A stretch of 6,685 nucleotides of DNA from Bacillota bacterium (GTDB taxonomy: Bacteria; Bacillota; Negativicutes; Sporomusales; UBA7701). Both the position numbers and the translations under genes were made by a program. Location: the NCBI GenBank assembly GCA_023415075.1, contig JAEZLU010000208.1, positions 1-6,685 of the forward strand. Reading direction: 5' to 3'. The notes beneath the pieces are model-generated. The model saw only the letters and a list, made by a program, of their open reading frames with translations. It ran no database searches and was not told the DNA's origin. Shown piece by piece: positions 1 through 5,830 of the stretch (positions are counted from its first letter, which is position 1; the number at the start of each line of letters is the position of its first letter).

Positions 1-50
1 CCGAGCAAACATCCGAGAAGTAACGCAGCAGGTGGGGGCTTATCAACGGC
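1..50. repeat. Partial palindromic (MITE/REP-like) repeat, one arm only
   Basis: This non-coding stretch begins about 5 bases past the sbp stop codon and is cut by the window edge. No convincing ORF or ribosome site is present. It resembles the right half of the complete foldback element at 1983-2104. Both carry AGCAA (4-8 here, 2055-2059 there), then a CCG-containing segment, then AACGCAG (22-28 here, 2077-2083 there), followed by a G-rich TGG segment and a T-rich outer end. The outer end here, GGGGGCTTATCAACGGC, differs from that of the other element, so this would be a related subfamily, not an identical copy. The matching left arm should lie outside the window. The resemblance is seen by eye; repeat status is inferred. 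Confidence 0.45.
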
Positions 51-55
51 TATGG

Positions 56-385
56 TTATTTTTTTAAGAAGTAGCGGCGGATTATGGCAAGATTCTGGAA
101 TATCCTCAGCCCGAACGCCAACAGGGCCACGTAGTAAAGGTCGATGCCCAGGCGTTCGCCGATGTAAACGAGGCCGGCGGCCATCAAGGCGTTGGTGAAA
201 AAACCGGTTATGAAGACGGTGTTGTCAAACTTTTCCTCAATGCCGGCCCTGAGGCCACCGAAGACCGAGTCCAGCGAGGCTAGCAGGGCGACTGACATGA
301 ATTTGGCGTAGGCGAAGGGTACGCTTATCGGAAAGGTGACACCTATCAGGAGGCCGATTGCTAGGCCTGCGAGCGGCAACATCAT
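56..385 (-). CDS. sbp: Small basic membrane protein Sbp (DUF1290)
   Basis: This 109-residue protein is almost wholly hydrophobic with a basic tail (RRYFLKK) and matches the DUF1290 small basic protein family in length and character. Three membrane segments are visible: about residues 3-19 (LPLAGLAIGLLIGV), 27-43, and a longer region around 57-98 that may hold one or two passes. A central charged stretch, LRAGIEEKFDNTVFITGFFTNALMAA, is typical of the family. In Bacillus the homologue sits between the divIB-ylxW-ylxX genes and ftsA. Its biochemical role is not established. The start is the first of two ATG codons (MML), overlapping the stop of the DUF881 gene as ATGA. AAAGGAGGG (395-403) lies 9 bases upstream, inside the preceding gene, so translational coupling is likely. 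The family call is by recognition, without a search. Confidence 0.88.
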   Translation of the reverse strand: MMLPLAGLAIGLLIGVTFPISVPFAYAKFMSVALLASLDSVFGGLRAGIEEKFDNTVFITGFFTNALMAAGLVYIGERLGIDLYYVALLAFGLRIFQNLAIIRRYFLKK

Positions 386-1077
386 TGTTTATCGCCCTCC
401 TTTACCGGCTTAGCGTACTGGAAGTGGAAGGCGCTCTTGTAGCCCGGCACTTTAACGCTGTCCTGCCGCTTCACAGCTACCTGGATACCCCAGAATTGCA
501 GGGTCTCGATCACGCCGCCCCTAAGGCGCAGCGAGCTTTCCAGGGTTTGCGGGTCACCAATGGCCCGGATTTCGTAGGGGGGCGAGTAGCGGGTGTTGTT
601 AACCGATAGGGTCGGCCCGGCGCAACGGATTTCCGAGCTGGCGATCAGCCGCTGTTCGTTGATGGAGATGGCTTCAGCCCCAGCTGCCCAAAGCTCGTTG
701 ATAACCTTGAGGATATCGTCGTCATGAATCAGGTAGAGGTTGGGGTTTTCGCCCGGTTTGGTGGGCCGCTTGCTGTCATCAATTGTCACGATGACTCCCG
801 GCCCCTGGACAGTAAGCAGGCCGGCTCCCATTTTTATGAGTTCAACTTCCTGGGAAGACACACCGCCGCCGCCGGCTTTGCGAAGGTTATAAACTTCATT
901 AAGTAGAGCGTCCCGCTCTTTCTCCATTTTGCTCAGTTGCTGGGCCAGATCCTCGGCCCGCTGAACAGGGACGGTGGCCCGAATGTCCTGAGTGGTACGA
1001 AACTGGACGGCGAGCATGATACCGAGCACAACGCAGACCAACGCAATGGCAGCTTGTCCTTGTTTGATTGGCAGCAA
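382..1077 (-). CDS. DUF881 family membrane-anchored protein (YlxW/YlxX-like)
   Basis: This 231-residue protein has one N-terminal membrane anchor (about residues 8-25, AIALVCVVLGIMLAVQF). A probable coiled coil follows (about 38-68, rich in Glu, Lys, Gln and Leu), then a Gly-rich linker and an extracytoplasmic DUF881 domain. The signature stretches are GPGVIVTIDDS (92-102) and IHDDDILKVINELWAAGAEA (117-136), followed by ISINEQRL. The family lies between ftsQ/divIB and sbp in many Firmicutes. Its molecular function is unknown, though its position implies a role in division or wall synthesis. The start is TTG at 1077, because an in-frame TGA lies just upstream and AAGGAG sits 9 bases before it. 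The gene starts 6 bases after the ftsQ stop and overlaps sbp by 4 bases, so the three genes are almost certainly co-transcribed. Which of ylxW and ylxX it corresponds to cannot be told. Confidence 0.9.
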   Translation of the reverse strand: MLPIKQGQAAIALVCVVLGIMLAVQFRTTQDIRATVPVQRAEDLAQQLSKMEKERDALLNEVYNLRKAGGGGVSSQEVELIKMGAGLLTVQGPGVIVTIDDSKRPTKPGENPNLYLIHDDDILKVINELWAAGAEAISINEQRLIASSEIRCAGPTLSVNNTRYSPPYEIRAIGDPQTLESSLRLRGGVIETLQFWGIQVAVKRQDSVKVPGYKSAFHFQYAKPVKEGDKQ

Positions 1078-1083
1078 ATTGTT

Positions 1084-1851
1084 TCACTCCTTAGCTGTCT
1101 GCCTGAATTTGATATATGGCGCCGCAAAATTCAGATCGATATACTCCACAGCTCCTCTTTTCTCGCCGATATCGCGGAGCACATCCTGGGTGAACCTTGC
1201 CTTTTCAGGCAGGCGCTCGGGCGGACCGATGCGGATGGTGACGGTGTGGGCGGTGTAAGCCACAAGATCACCGGCCGGACGCACGTTGACCTCGGACAGT
1301 TGGCCAAGAGTGGTTTCATCCAGCTCGGCCAGATAGAGGAGAACGTTTTTGAGAGGGCCGGTTTCCGCCTTGTCGCCAACGTAAATAGACCCTACCCGGG
1401 TGCCGGTTATGATCGGCAGGTCGGTCTGCTTGATGTTCTTGAAGGCCGCCAGGACGGTGCCCTGCCGGTCCAGTTGGACGAAACCGTAGCTGCTGGCCAC
1501 GTAGGCGAGCGGCTGCCGTTCTTTTATGGTGATGCCGATAGTGCCGGGAAAGCGACGGTTGACTTCAGCTTCGGCGACCCGGAGGTCGCGGACAAGTCGG
1601 CCGCGTATTTCGCCGGTGCTTAGGCGAAAGATGTTGACGTCGGCCGGGATGCCGGCCACCCGGCAGACGTCGTCGCTCGTCATGTATTTATTGCCTTCAA
1701 CGACGACGGCGCTCACGGTGAAATAGGGCGAGTTGATGAACAGAAAAGCGGCGATCAGGACCGCCAGCCCAAAAAGCAGTCCGACCAGCACCGGTTTCGG
1801 CACCGGTTTCTTCGGGCGCTGTTCGCCCGCGGACCCATCCCGCGTTTGCAT
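1084..1851 (-). CDS. ftsQ: Cell division protein FtsQ/DivIB
   Basis: This 255-residue single-pass divisome protein links FtsB/FtsL-type partners to septal peptidoglycan synthesis. Its layout is classical. A short basic cytoplasmic tail (KKPVPKP, 14-20) precedes a membrane helix at about 21-39. A POTRA domain of about 43-111 opens with FTVSAVVVEGNKYMTSDDV and ends with the family's IKERQPLAYV block (109-118). An FtsQ/DivIB beta domain follows to about residue 210, then a short C-terminal tail. The reading frame is open upstream to an ATG at 1905. I place the start at 1851 because AGGAGAGG (1857-1864) is correctly spaced 5 bases before this ATG and because the longer frame would cover the likely promoter at 1882-1887. 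The stop overlaps the ribosome site of the DUF881 gene. FtsQ and DivIB are names for the same family in Gram-negative and Gram-positive bacteria. Confidence 0.93.
   Translation of the reverse strand: MQTRDGSAGEQRPKKPVPKPVLVGLLFGLAVLIAAFLFINSPYFTVSAVVVEGNKYMTSDDVCRVAGIPADVNIFRLSTGEIRGRLVRDLRVAEAEVNRRFPGTIGITIKERQPLAYVASSYGFVQLDRQGTVLAAFKNIKQTDLPIITGTRVGSIYVGDKAETGPLKNVLLYLAELDETTLGQLSEVNVRPAGDLVAYTAHTVTIRIGPPERLPEKARFTQDVLRDIGEKRGAVEYIDLNFAAPYIKFRQTAKE
1087..1092 (-). promoter_or_regulatory. Ribosome binding site for the DUF881 gene (TTG start)
   Basis: AAGGAG is formed by the last two sense codons of ftsQ (Lys-Glu) and lies 9 bases before the TTG at 1077. It supports the TTG because no ATG is available in frame and a TGA blocks extension. 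Its location inside ftsQ suggests coupled translation. Confidence 0.7.
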
Positions 1852-1856
1852 GAAAT

Positions 1857-1864
1857 CCTCTCCT
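1857..1864 (-). promoter_or_regulatory. Ribosome binding site that fixes the ftsQ start
   Basis: AGGAGAGG lies 5 bases before the ATG at 1851. The alternative in-frame ATG at 1905 lies upstream of the predicted transcription start, so this site decides in favour of the 255-residue product. Confidence 0.8.
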
Positions 1865-1881
1865 GGGTCAGCCTTTCCCTC

Positions 1882-1910
1882 ATTATACACCATGGCGGAC
1901 GGCAAATAAA
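1882..1910 (-). promoter_or_regulatory. Probable housekeeping-type promoter of ftsQ-DUF881-sbp
   Basis: Read on the minus strand, a perfect TATAAT -10 box occupies 1887-1882. At a 17-base spacing the upstream hexamer is TTTATT (1910-1905), which is only 3 of 6 to TTGACA. The stretch further upstream is AT-rich (tttttctatatttatttg) and could act as an UP-like element. The implied transcription start, near 1875, gives a leader of about 24 bases that contains the AGGAGAGG ribosome site. The -10 match is seen; promoter activity is inferred, and the weak -35 lowers confidence. Confidence 0.55.
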
Positions 1911-1982
1911 TATAGAAAAATCAGGATGATAGCGGCATTGGGGATATCCTATCGACTCTATATTACGGAATAATAAACATAC

Positions 1983-2104
1983 GAGGCTGTCTAAAAAGCT
2001 CCAGATGCTAGGCGAACCGAGGACGGGCAGCGCAGCGTACTCGGTTCGTACGCAAGCAACCGCCCGGAGGTTCAACAACGCAGATGGACTTTTTAGGCAG
2101 CCTC
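1983..2104. repeat. 122-bp foldback (MITE-like) element between ddl and ftsQ
   Basis: The ends are near-perfect inverted repeats. GAGGCTGTCTAAAAAG (1983-1998) is complementary at 15 of 16 positions to 2089-2104. Nested inside are CGGGC/GCCCG (2024-2028 with 2062-2066) and GCGTAC/GTACGC (2035-2040 with 2048-2053, 7-base loop). An alternative perfect 9-bp pairing CGAACCGAG/CTCGGTTCG (2013-2021 with 2040-2048) competes with the inner stem. A TA dinucleotide flanks the symmetric ends on both sides (1980-1981 and 2106-2107), which would fit a TA target duplication as left by Tc1/mariner/IS630-type transposition. The element is too short to encode a transposase. It starts 16 bases past the ddl stop. 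There is no T-run after the stem, so it is not a classical intrinsic terminator. The non-autonomous mobile origin is inferred. Confidence 0.75.
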
Positions 2105-2120
2105 CTAAAAACAATTGAGA

Positions 2121-3047
2121 TTAGACCATAAGGAGAATTTGCTCGCACAATTCGGCAAAACTCATCCCCTCGGCGGCTGCCGCCTTTGGCACCAGACTGG
2201 TAGCCGTCATGCCGGGGATGGTGTTGACTTCAAGCACATAGGGTTTACCGGCGGCGTCAAGCATGACGTCCACCCGGCCGATGCCGCGGCAGCCGATCAG
2301 GTTGAAGGCGGCGAGGGCCTCGGCCTGTACGGCCTGGGTGGTGGCAGCATCCAGCGGTGCCGGCACGAGATATTCGGTTGCCCCTTTGGTGTATTTGGAG
2401 GAATAGTCGTAGCGGCCGGACCGCGGGGCTATTTCGATAACCGGTAACGGCCTCGGCTTGTCGGTGCCGAGGATGGCGACGGTCAGTTCCTTGCCGCGGA
2501 TGAATTCTTCGATGAGGACATGGTCATCGTAGCCGAAGGCTGCGGTGAGAGCGGCCGCCAGCTCGTTTTCGGCGGTAACGATGGAAACGCCGATGCTCGA
2601 GCCCTGGGTGGCCGGCTTGATGACAACCGGCAAGCCAAAGGCGCGGATTATTTCCTGCTCGAGGCTCCCCGCCCGGGCGTCGGCGGCGGTGTAAAGATGA
2701 GAGCGGGGCGTACTGATGCCGGCCTGGAGAAAGAGGCGTTTGGATATGCCTTTGTCCATGGCGATGGCGCTGGCCATAACACCGGAGCCGGTATAGGGTA
2801 TGCCGAGGAGTTCGAGGGCGCCCTGCATCAGCCCGTCTTCGCCGTATTTGCCGTGAATGGCGTTGAAGACTACTTCGGCCCCCGCCTCTTTGAGCTGCTC
2901 GATGAAGTTCCTGGGCTCGAGGTCAATGGCTACCGCGTTGTAGCCTTTTTCCTGCAAGGCGGCGAGAATGGCACGGCCGGTGTTGAGAGAAACCTCGCGC
3001 TCGGCCGATGGCCCGCCCATCACTACCGCAATTCGCCTGTTCTTCAT
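2121..3047 (-). CDS. ddl: D-alanine--D-alanine ligase
   Basis: This 308-residue ATP-grasp enzyme joins two D-Ala with ATP hydrolysis in the cytoplasm, making the dipeptide that MurF adds to the stem peptide. Its length is that of the short DdlB-type class. The N-terminal MGGPSAEREVSL (10-21) contains the substrate-binding Glu16. Other visible blocks are NAIHGKYGEDG (62-72), VIKPATQGSSIGVS (142-155, the Gly/Ser-rich nucleotide loop), LIEEFIRGKELTV (178-190), KYTKGATEY (218-226, with the Tyr that lines the D-Ala site), GRVDVMLD (257-264) and EVNTIPGMTATSL (273-285, metal and phosphate ligands). The Tyr in the KY motif favours ordinary D-Ala-D-Ala ligase activity over a VanA-type D-Ala-D-Lac enzyme. 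The start is an ATG with AGGGGG (3055-3060) 7 bases upstream. That site uses the last two bases of the murA TAG stop. Only 11 bases separate it from murA. Confidence 0.95.
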   Translation of the reverse strand: MKNRRIAVVMGGPSAEREVSLNTGRAILAALQEKGYNAVAIDLEPRNFIEQLKEAGAEVVFNAIHGKYGEDGLMQGALELLGIPYTGSGVMASAIAMDKGISKRLFLQAGISTPRSHLYTAADARAGSLEQEIIRAFGLPVVIKPATQGSSIGVSIVTAENELAAALTAAFGYDDHVLIEEFIRGKELTVAILGTDKPRPLPVIEIAPRSGRYDYSSKYTKGATEYLVPAPLDAATTQAVQAEALAAFNLIGCRGIGRVDVMLDAAGKPYVLEVNTIPGMTATSLVPKAAAAEGMSFAELCEQILLMV

Positions 3048-3058
3048 GGAAATACCCC

Positions 3059-4312
3059 CTATTCACATGTGACGCGCCTGATATTGGCGCCCAGTTGCCG
3101 GAGCCGTTTTTCCAGCGCTTCGTAGCCCCGGTCGATATGATATACATGTTCGATTTCCGACAGGCCTTCAGCTGCCAGGGCAGCCATCACCAGGGCTGCG
3201 CCGGCCCTGAGGTCCTGGGCGGCGACGATGGCCCCCGACAGTTTAGGCACGCCGCGGATGATGGCGGTGCGACCTTCGACTTTGATCTTGGCCCCCATCC
3301 GTCCTAGTTCGTCGACATGCTTGAAGCGGTTCTCGAAGATCGTTTCGGTTATTATGCTGGTGCCTTTGGCGATGGTGAGCGCCGCCAGGAGGGGCGCCTG
3401 CAGGTCGGTGGGAAAGCCGGGGAACGGCAGGGTCTTGATATCAACGCCCCGCAATTCACCGCCGCGGATGCGAATGGTGGTGCCGCTGGCGTCAACCCTG
3501 GCGCCGATTTCCTGGAGCTTGTCGATAATCGAGAAGAGGTGGGCCGGTATGACATTTTCGATGGTGACATCGCCACGGGTGATGGCCCCGGCGACGAGAA
3601 AGGTACCGGCTTCAATGCGGTCGGGAATGATGCGGTGTTCGGCCGGGGTCAATCGCTCCACGCCGTGGATGACAATGGTGTCAGTACCGGCGCCACTGAT
3701 TTCGGCCCCCATTTTGACAAGCAGGCTTTGCAGGTCGATGACCTCCGGTTCGCGGGCCGCGTTGCGGATAATGGTGGTGCCGTCGGCTACGGCAGCGGCC
3801 ATCATCGCGTTTTCGGTAGCGCCGACGCTGGGAAAGTCGAAGTTGATTTCGCCACCGGTAAGGCGGGCGGCCCGGGCGTCGATGAAACCGCCGCGGTCGT
3901 TTATCGCGGCGCCGATCTTTTCCAGGGCCTTGAGGTGAAGGTTTATCGGCCGGGGGCCGATGGCGCAGCCACCGGGAAAGGAAAGCCTAACGGTGCGGAA
4001 GCGGCCAAGCAGGGGCCCCATGAGAAAGACCGAGGCCCGCATTTCCCGCATGAGGTGTTCGGGGATTTCAAGCTTGCTGACGCCGGTGGTATCGATGATC
4101 AGCGTGGCGCCCTCCCGCCGGATTTTCGCCCCCAACATTTGCAGGATGTCCCGCATCATGGCGATGTCGCGGAGGTCGGGAACGTTGTGAAGGACACTGA
4201 CGCCTGAACACAAGAGGGTTGCCGCCATCAGCGGCAGAGTAGCGTTTTTCGCGCCGTTGATTTTAACCGAGCCTGCTAATTGTACTTCTCCTGCGACGAT
4301 AAATTTCTCCAT
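3059..4312 (-). CDS. murA: UDP-N-acetylglucosamine 1-carboxyvinyltransferase
   Basis: This 417-residue cytoplasmic enzyme transfers enolpyruvate from PEP to UDP-GlcNAc, the first committed step of peptidoglycan synthesis. Its length is that of a full MurA. Visible active-site features are KINGAKN (17-23, with Lys22 and Asn23), PGGCAIGPRPI (113-123, with catalytic Cys116 in the mobile loop), FPTDLQAP (300-307, with the general-base Asp303) and ENRFKHVDEL (327-336). The Cys at 116 means the usual fosfomycin target residue is present; a Cys-to-Asp change would imply resistance. The start at 4312 is chosen over an upstream ATG at 4348 because GGGGAGGG (4319-4326) is 6 bases before it and MEKFIVAGE is the normal N-terminus. 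A 63-base gap separates it from murC. I saw no good promoter there, so read-through from murC is likely. Confidence 0.96.
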   Translation of the reverse strand: MEKFIVAGEVQLAGSVKINGAKNATLPLMAATLLCSGVSVLHNVPDLRDIAMMRDILQMLGAKIRREGATLIIDTTGVSKLEIPEHLMREMRASVFLMGPLLGRFRTVRLSFPGGCAIGPRPINLHLKALEKIGAAINDRGGFIDARAARLTGGEINFDFPSVGATENAMMAAAVADGTTIIRNAAREPEVIDLQSLLVKMGAEISGAGTDTIVIHGVERLTPAEHRIIPDRIEAGTFLVAGAITRGDVTIENVIPAHLFSIIDKLQEIGARVDASGTTIRIRGGELRGVDIKTLPFPGFPTDLQAPLLAALTIAKGTSIITETIFENRFKHVDELGRMGAKIKVEGRTAIIRGVPKLSGAIVAAQDLRAGAALVMAALAAEGLSEIEHVYHIDRGYEALEKRLRQLGANIRRVTCE

Positions 4313-4375
4313 CGTCTTCCCTCCCCAGAAAAGTACAATCACCCACAAAACAATTCAGTTTATGTCGCTGCCGCT

Positions 4376-5761
4376 CTATTTTTTCTGTGCTTGCAGCAGC
4401 CGTTCGACAAGTTCTTCGCCAGCCTGGTAGATATTGCCGGCGCCCATGGTCATGACCAAATCCCCGGTCTCGACTATCTGAGCCAGATAGCGGGCGACGT
4501 TGGCCTTGTCGGGTATGTAGGTTACCGCCTGGCCGGTCTGCCTTTCGACTTCCTGCTTGATGGTCTCGCCGCTGATGCCGGGGATCGGCGGCTCGCCGGC
4601 CGAATATATGTCGGTGAGAACCAGCAGGTCGGCCTGGCTGAAGCAGCCGCCAAATTCCGTCTGTAGGAATTTTGTGCGGGTGTAACGGTGTGGCTGGAAT
4701 ACGCACACCAACCGCTTGGGTTTGGTGTCACGGGCCGCTTTCAGGGTCGTGGCTATTTCGGTGGGGTGGTGGGCGTAATCGTCTACAACCCATACGCCGT
4801 CGACCCGCCCTTTCGTCTGGAAGCGGCGCTTGACGCCACGGAACATCGCCAAACCCTCGGCTACCTTCGCGAAGCTTAGGCCACACTCCAGGCCAACGGC
4901 TACGGCGGCCAGGGAATTGGCGACATTGTGGCGGCCGGGTACGTTTATTTCCACCGTTCCCAGCAGTTCGCCCTTGTGAAAGGCTTTATAGGTGGTGGTG
5001 GTGCCGCGGCTGTCGATATCGCGGGCCACGTAGTCGGCATCGGTGTCGAGGGCGTAGGAGACAACCGGTCGCCCAAGGCCGGCGGCGATATCCCGTACCT
5101 CGGCGTTGTCGAAGCAGAGAACGGCCAGGCCGCTTTCGGCCGGCAGATTGCCGAGAAAATCGACAAAGGCCCGCCGGATATTATCCATTGTGCCGTAATA
5201 ATCAAGGTGGTCGTTTTCGATGTTGGTTACGACGGCTATCTTCGGGTGGAGCTTGCGGAAGGAGCCGTCGCTTTCGTCGGCTTCGGCCACCAGGAATTCG
5301 CCGTGGCCAAGCTTGGCGTTGCCGTTCAGGTAATCGATGTCGCCGCCGATGATGATGGTGGGATCAAGACCGGCCCTTTCCAGTATAACGGCGACCATCG
5401 AGGTGGTGGTCGTCTTGCCATGGGCGCCGGCCACGGCTATGCTGCTGCGCTGGCGCATGAGTTCGGCAACGATATCGGACCGGTGAAAGACCGGCAGGCC
5501 CTGGGCCCGGGCCGCAGAGAGCTCCGGGTTGCCGCCGTCGATGGCCGTCGACACCACCACAGCCTGGGCGCCTTCGATATTGGCGGCGTCATGGCCGAGA
5601 TAAATCTTCGCCCCGAGTTCGCTGAGGCGGGTAACCGCCGCCGACTGGCTGATATCAGAACCGGTGACGGCGTACCCCTGGGCCAGCAGGATTTTGGCGA
5701 TGGCGCTCATGCCGGCACCGCCGATGCCTATGAAATGAAGGCGATTTATGTTTGTTAACAA
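4376..5761 (-). CDS. murC: UDP-N-acetylmuramate--L-alanine ligase
   Basis: This 461-residue cytoplasmic Mur ligase adds the first stem-peptide residue, L-Ala, to UDP-MurNAc using ATP. The three-domain layout is complete. The N-terminal Rossmann-like UDP-binding domain contains FIGIGGAGMSAIA (10-22). The central ATPase domain has the P-loop AGAHGKTTTTSM (111-122), ADESDGSF (161-168), TNIENDHLDYYG (179-190) and PGRHNVANSLAA (275-286). The C-terminal domain has VVDDYAHHPTEI (325-336) and FQPHRYTRT (355-363). DDYAHHPTEI and HRYTRT are characteristic of MurC relative to MurD, MurE and MurF. The predicted start is TTG at 5761, with AAAGGGG 8 bases upstream. No in-frame ATG precedes the conserved fold, and the next downstream Met is inside the GAGMS motif. 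The gene follows murG by 69 bases and precedes murA by 63. Confidence 0.96.
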   Translation of the reverse strand: MLTNINRLHFIGIGGAGMSAIAKILLAQGYAVTGSDISQSAAVTRLSELGAKIYLGHDAANIEGAQAVVVSTAIDGGNPELSAARAQGLPVFHRSDIVAELMRQRSSIAVAGAHGKTTTTSMVAVILERAGLDPTIIIGGDIDYLNGNAKLGHGEFLVAEADESDGSFRKLHPKIAVVTNIENDHLDYYGTMDNIRRAFVDFLGNLPAESGLAVLCFDNAEVRDIAAGLGRPVVSYALDTDADYVARDIDSRGTTTTYKAFHKGELLGTVEINVPGRHNVANSLAAVAVGLECGLSFAKVAEGLAMFRGVKRRFQTKGRVDGVWVVDDYAHHPTEIATTLKAARDTKPKRLVCVFQPHRYTRTKFLQTEFGGCFSQADLLVLTDIYSAGEPPIPGISGETIKQEVERQTGQAVTYIPDKANVARYLAQIVETGDLVMTMGAGNIYQAGEELVERLLQAQKK

Positions 5762-5769
5762 GAATGATT

Positions 5770-5776
5770 CCCCTTT
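5770..5776 (-). promoter_or_regulatory. Ribosome binding site for murC (TTG start)
   Basis: AAAGGGG sits 8 bases before the TTG at 5761. It supports TTG as the real start, since MLTNINRLHFIGIGG is the expected MurC N-terminus and no ATG is available there in frame. Confidence 0.65.
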
Positions 5777-5783
5777 CCTGCCG

Positions 5784-5825
5784 ACGCTCCTCTAGCGTAA
5801 TGTTATTTTATGCACCGCCTGGTGC
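5784..5825. other. murG-murC spacer with two small hairpins
   Basis: Two short perfect inverted repeats occupy the 69-base spacer: ACGCT/AGCGT (5784-5788 with 5794-5798, 5-base loop) and GCACC/GGTGC (5812-5816 with 5821-5825, 4-base loop). Neither is followed by a T-run on the minus strand, so an intrinsic terminator is not supported. A weak promoter-like pair (GTAACA, 18 bases, TAAAAT) overlaps the second hairpin and the end of murG. Stems of this size are common by chance; a processing, attenuation or minor promoter role is speculative. Confidence 0.25.
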
Positions 5826-5830
5826 GGGTG

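Noticed and set aside
937..1623. Long plus-strand open frame of 228 codons opposite ftsQ and the DUF881 gene
   Set aside because: It is antisense to two well-recognised genes and has no recognisable domain. Open antisense frames are expected in GC-rich coding DNA.
1852..1905. Longer FtsQ starting at the ATG at 1905
   Set aside because: The extra 18 residues have no good ribosome site and overlap the TATAAT box. The ATG at 1851 has AGGAGAGG at a proper distance.
1960..1995. Hybrid promoter using TAGACA at the edge of the repeat as a -35 box
   Set aside because: TAGACA matches TTGACA at 5 of 6, but the nearest -10-like hexamers on the minus strand lie at about 12 and 22 bases, outside the workable spacing.
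1983..2104. Intrinsic terminator after ddl
   Set aside because: The foldback is long and AT-rich at its base, and no T-run follows the 3' arm on the minus strand, so it does not fit a Rho-independent terminator.
1755..2114. Minus-strand 119-codon frame across the ddl-ftsQ gap
   Set aside because: It runs through the palindromic repeat, the promoter region and the ftsQ start in another frame, with no protein-like pattern.
3317..4207. Plus-strand open frame of 296 codons opposite murA
   Set aside because: It is the complement of a complete murA with all catalytic motifs. Its translation is Gly/Asp/Ala-rich with no family resemblance.
4313..4375. Separate murA promoter in the murC-murA gap
   Set aside because: The best pair (CTGAAT, 17 bases, TACTTT) matches only 3 of 6 at each box. 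Read-through from murC is simpler.
4928..5758. Plus-strand open frame of 276 codons opposite murC
   Set aside because: It is fully antisense to an intact murC, with low-complexity Gly/Ala/Val content and no recognisable motif.
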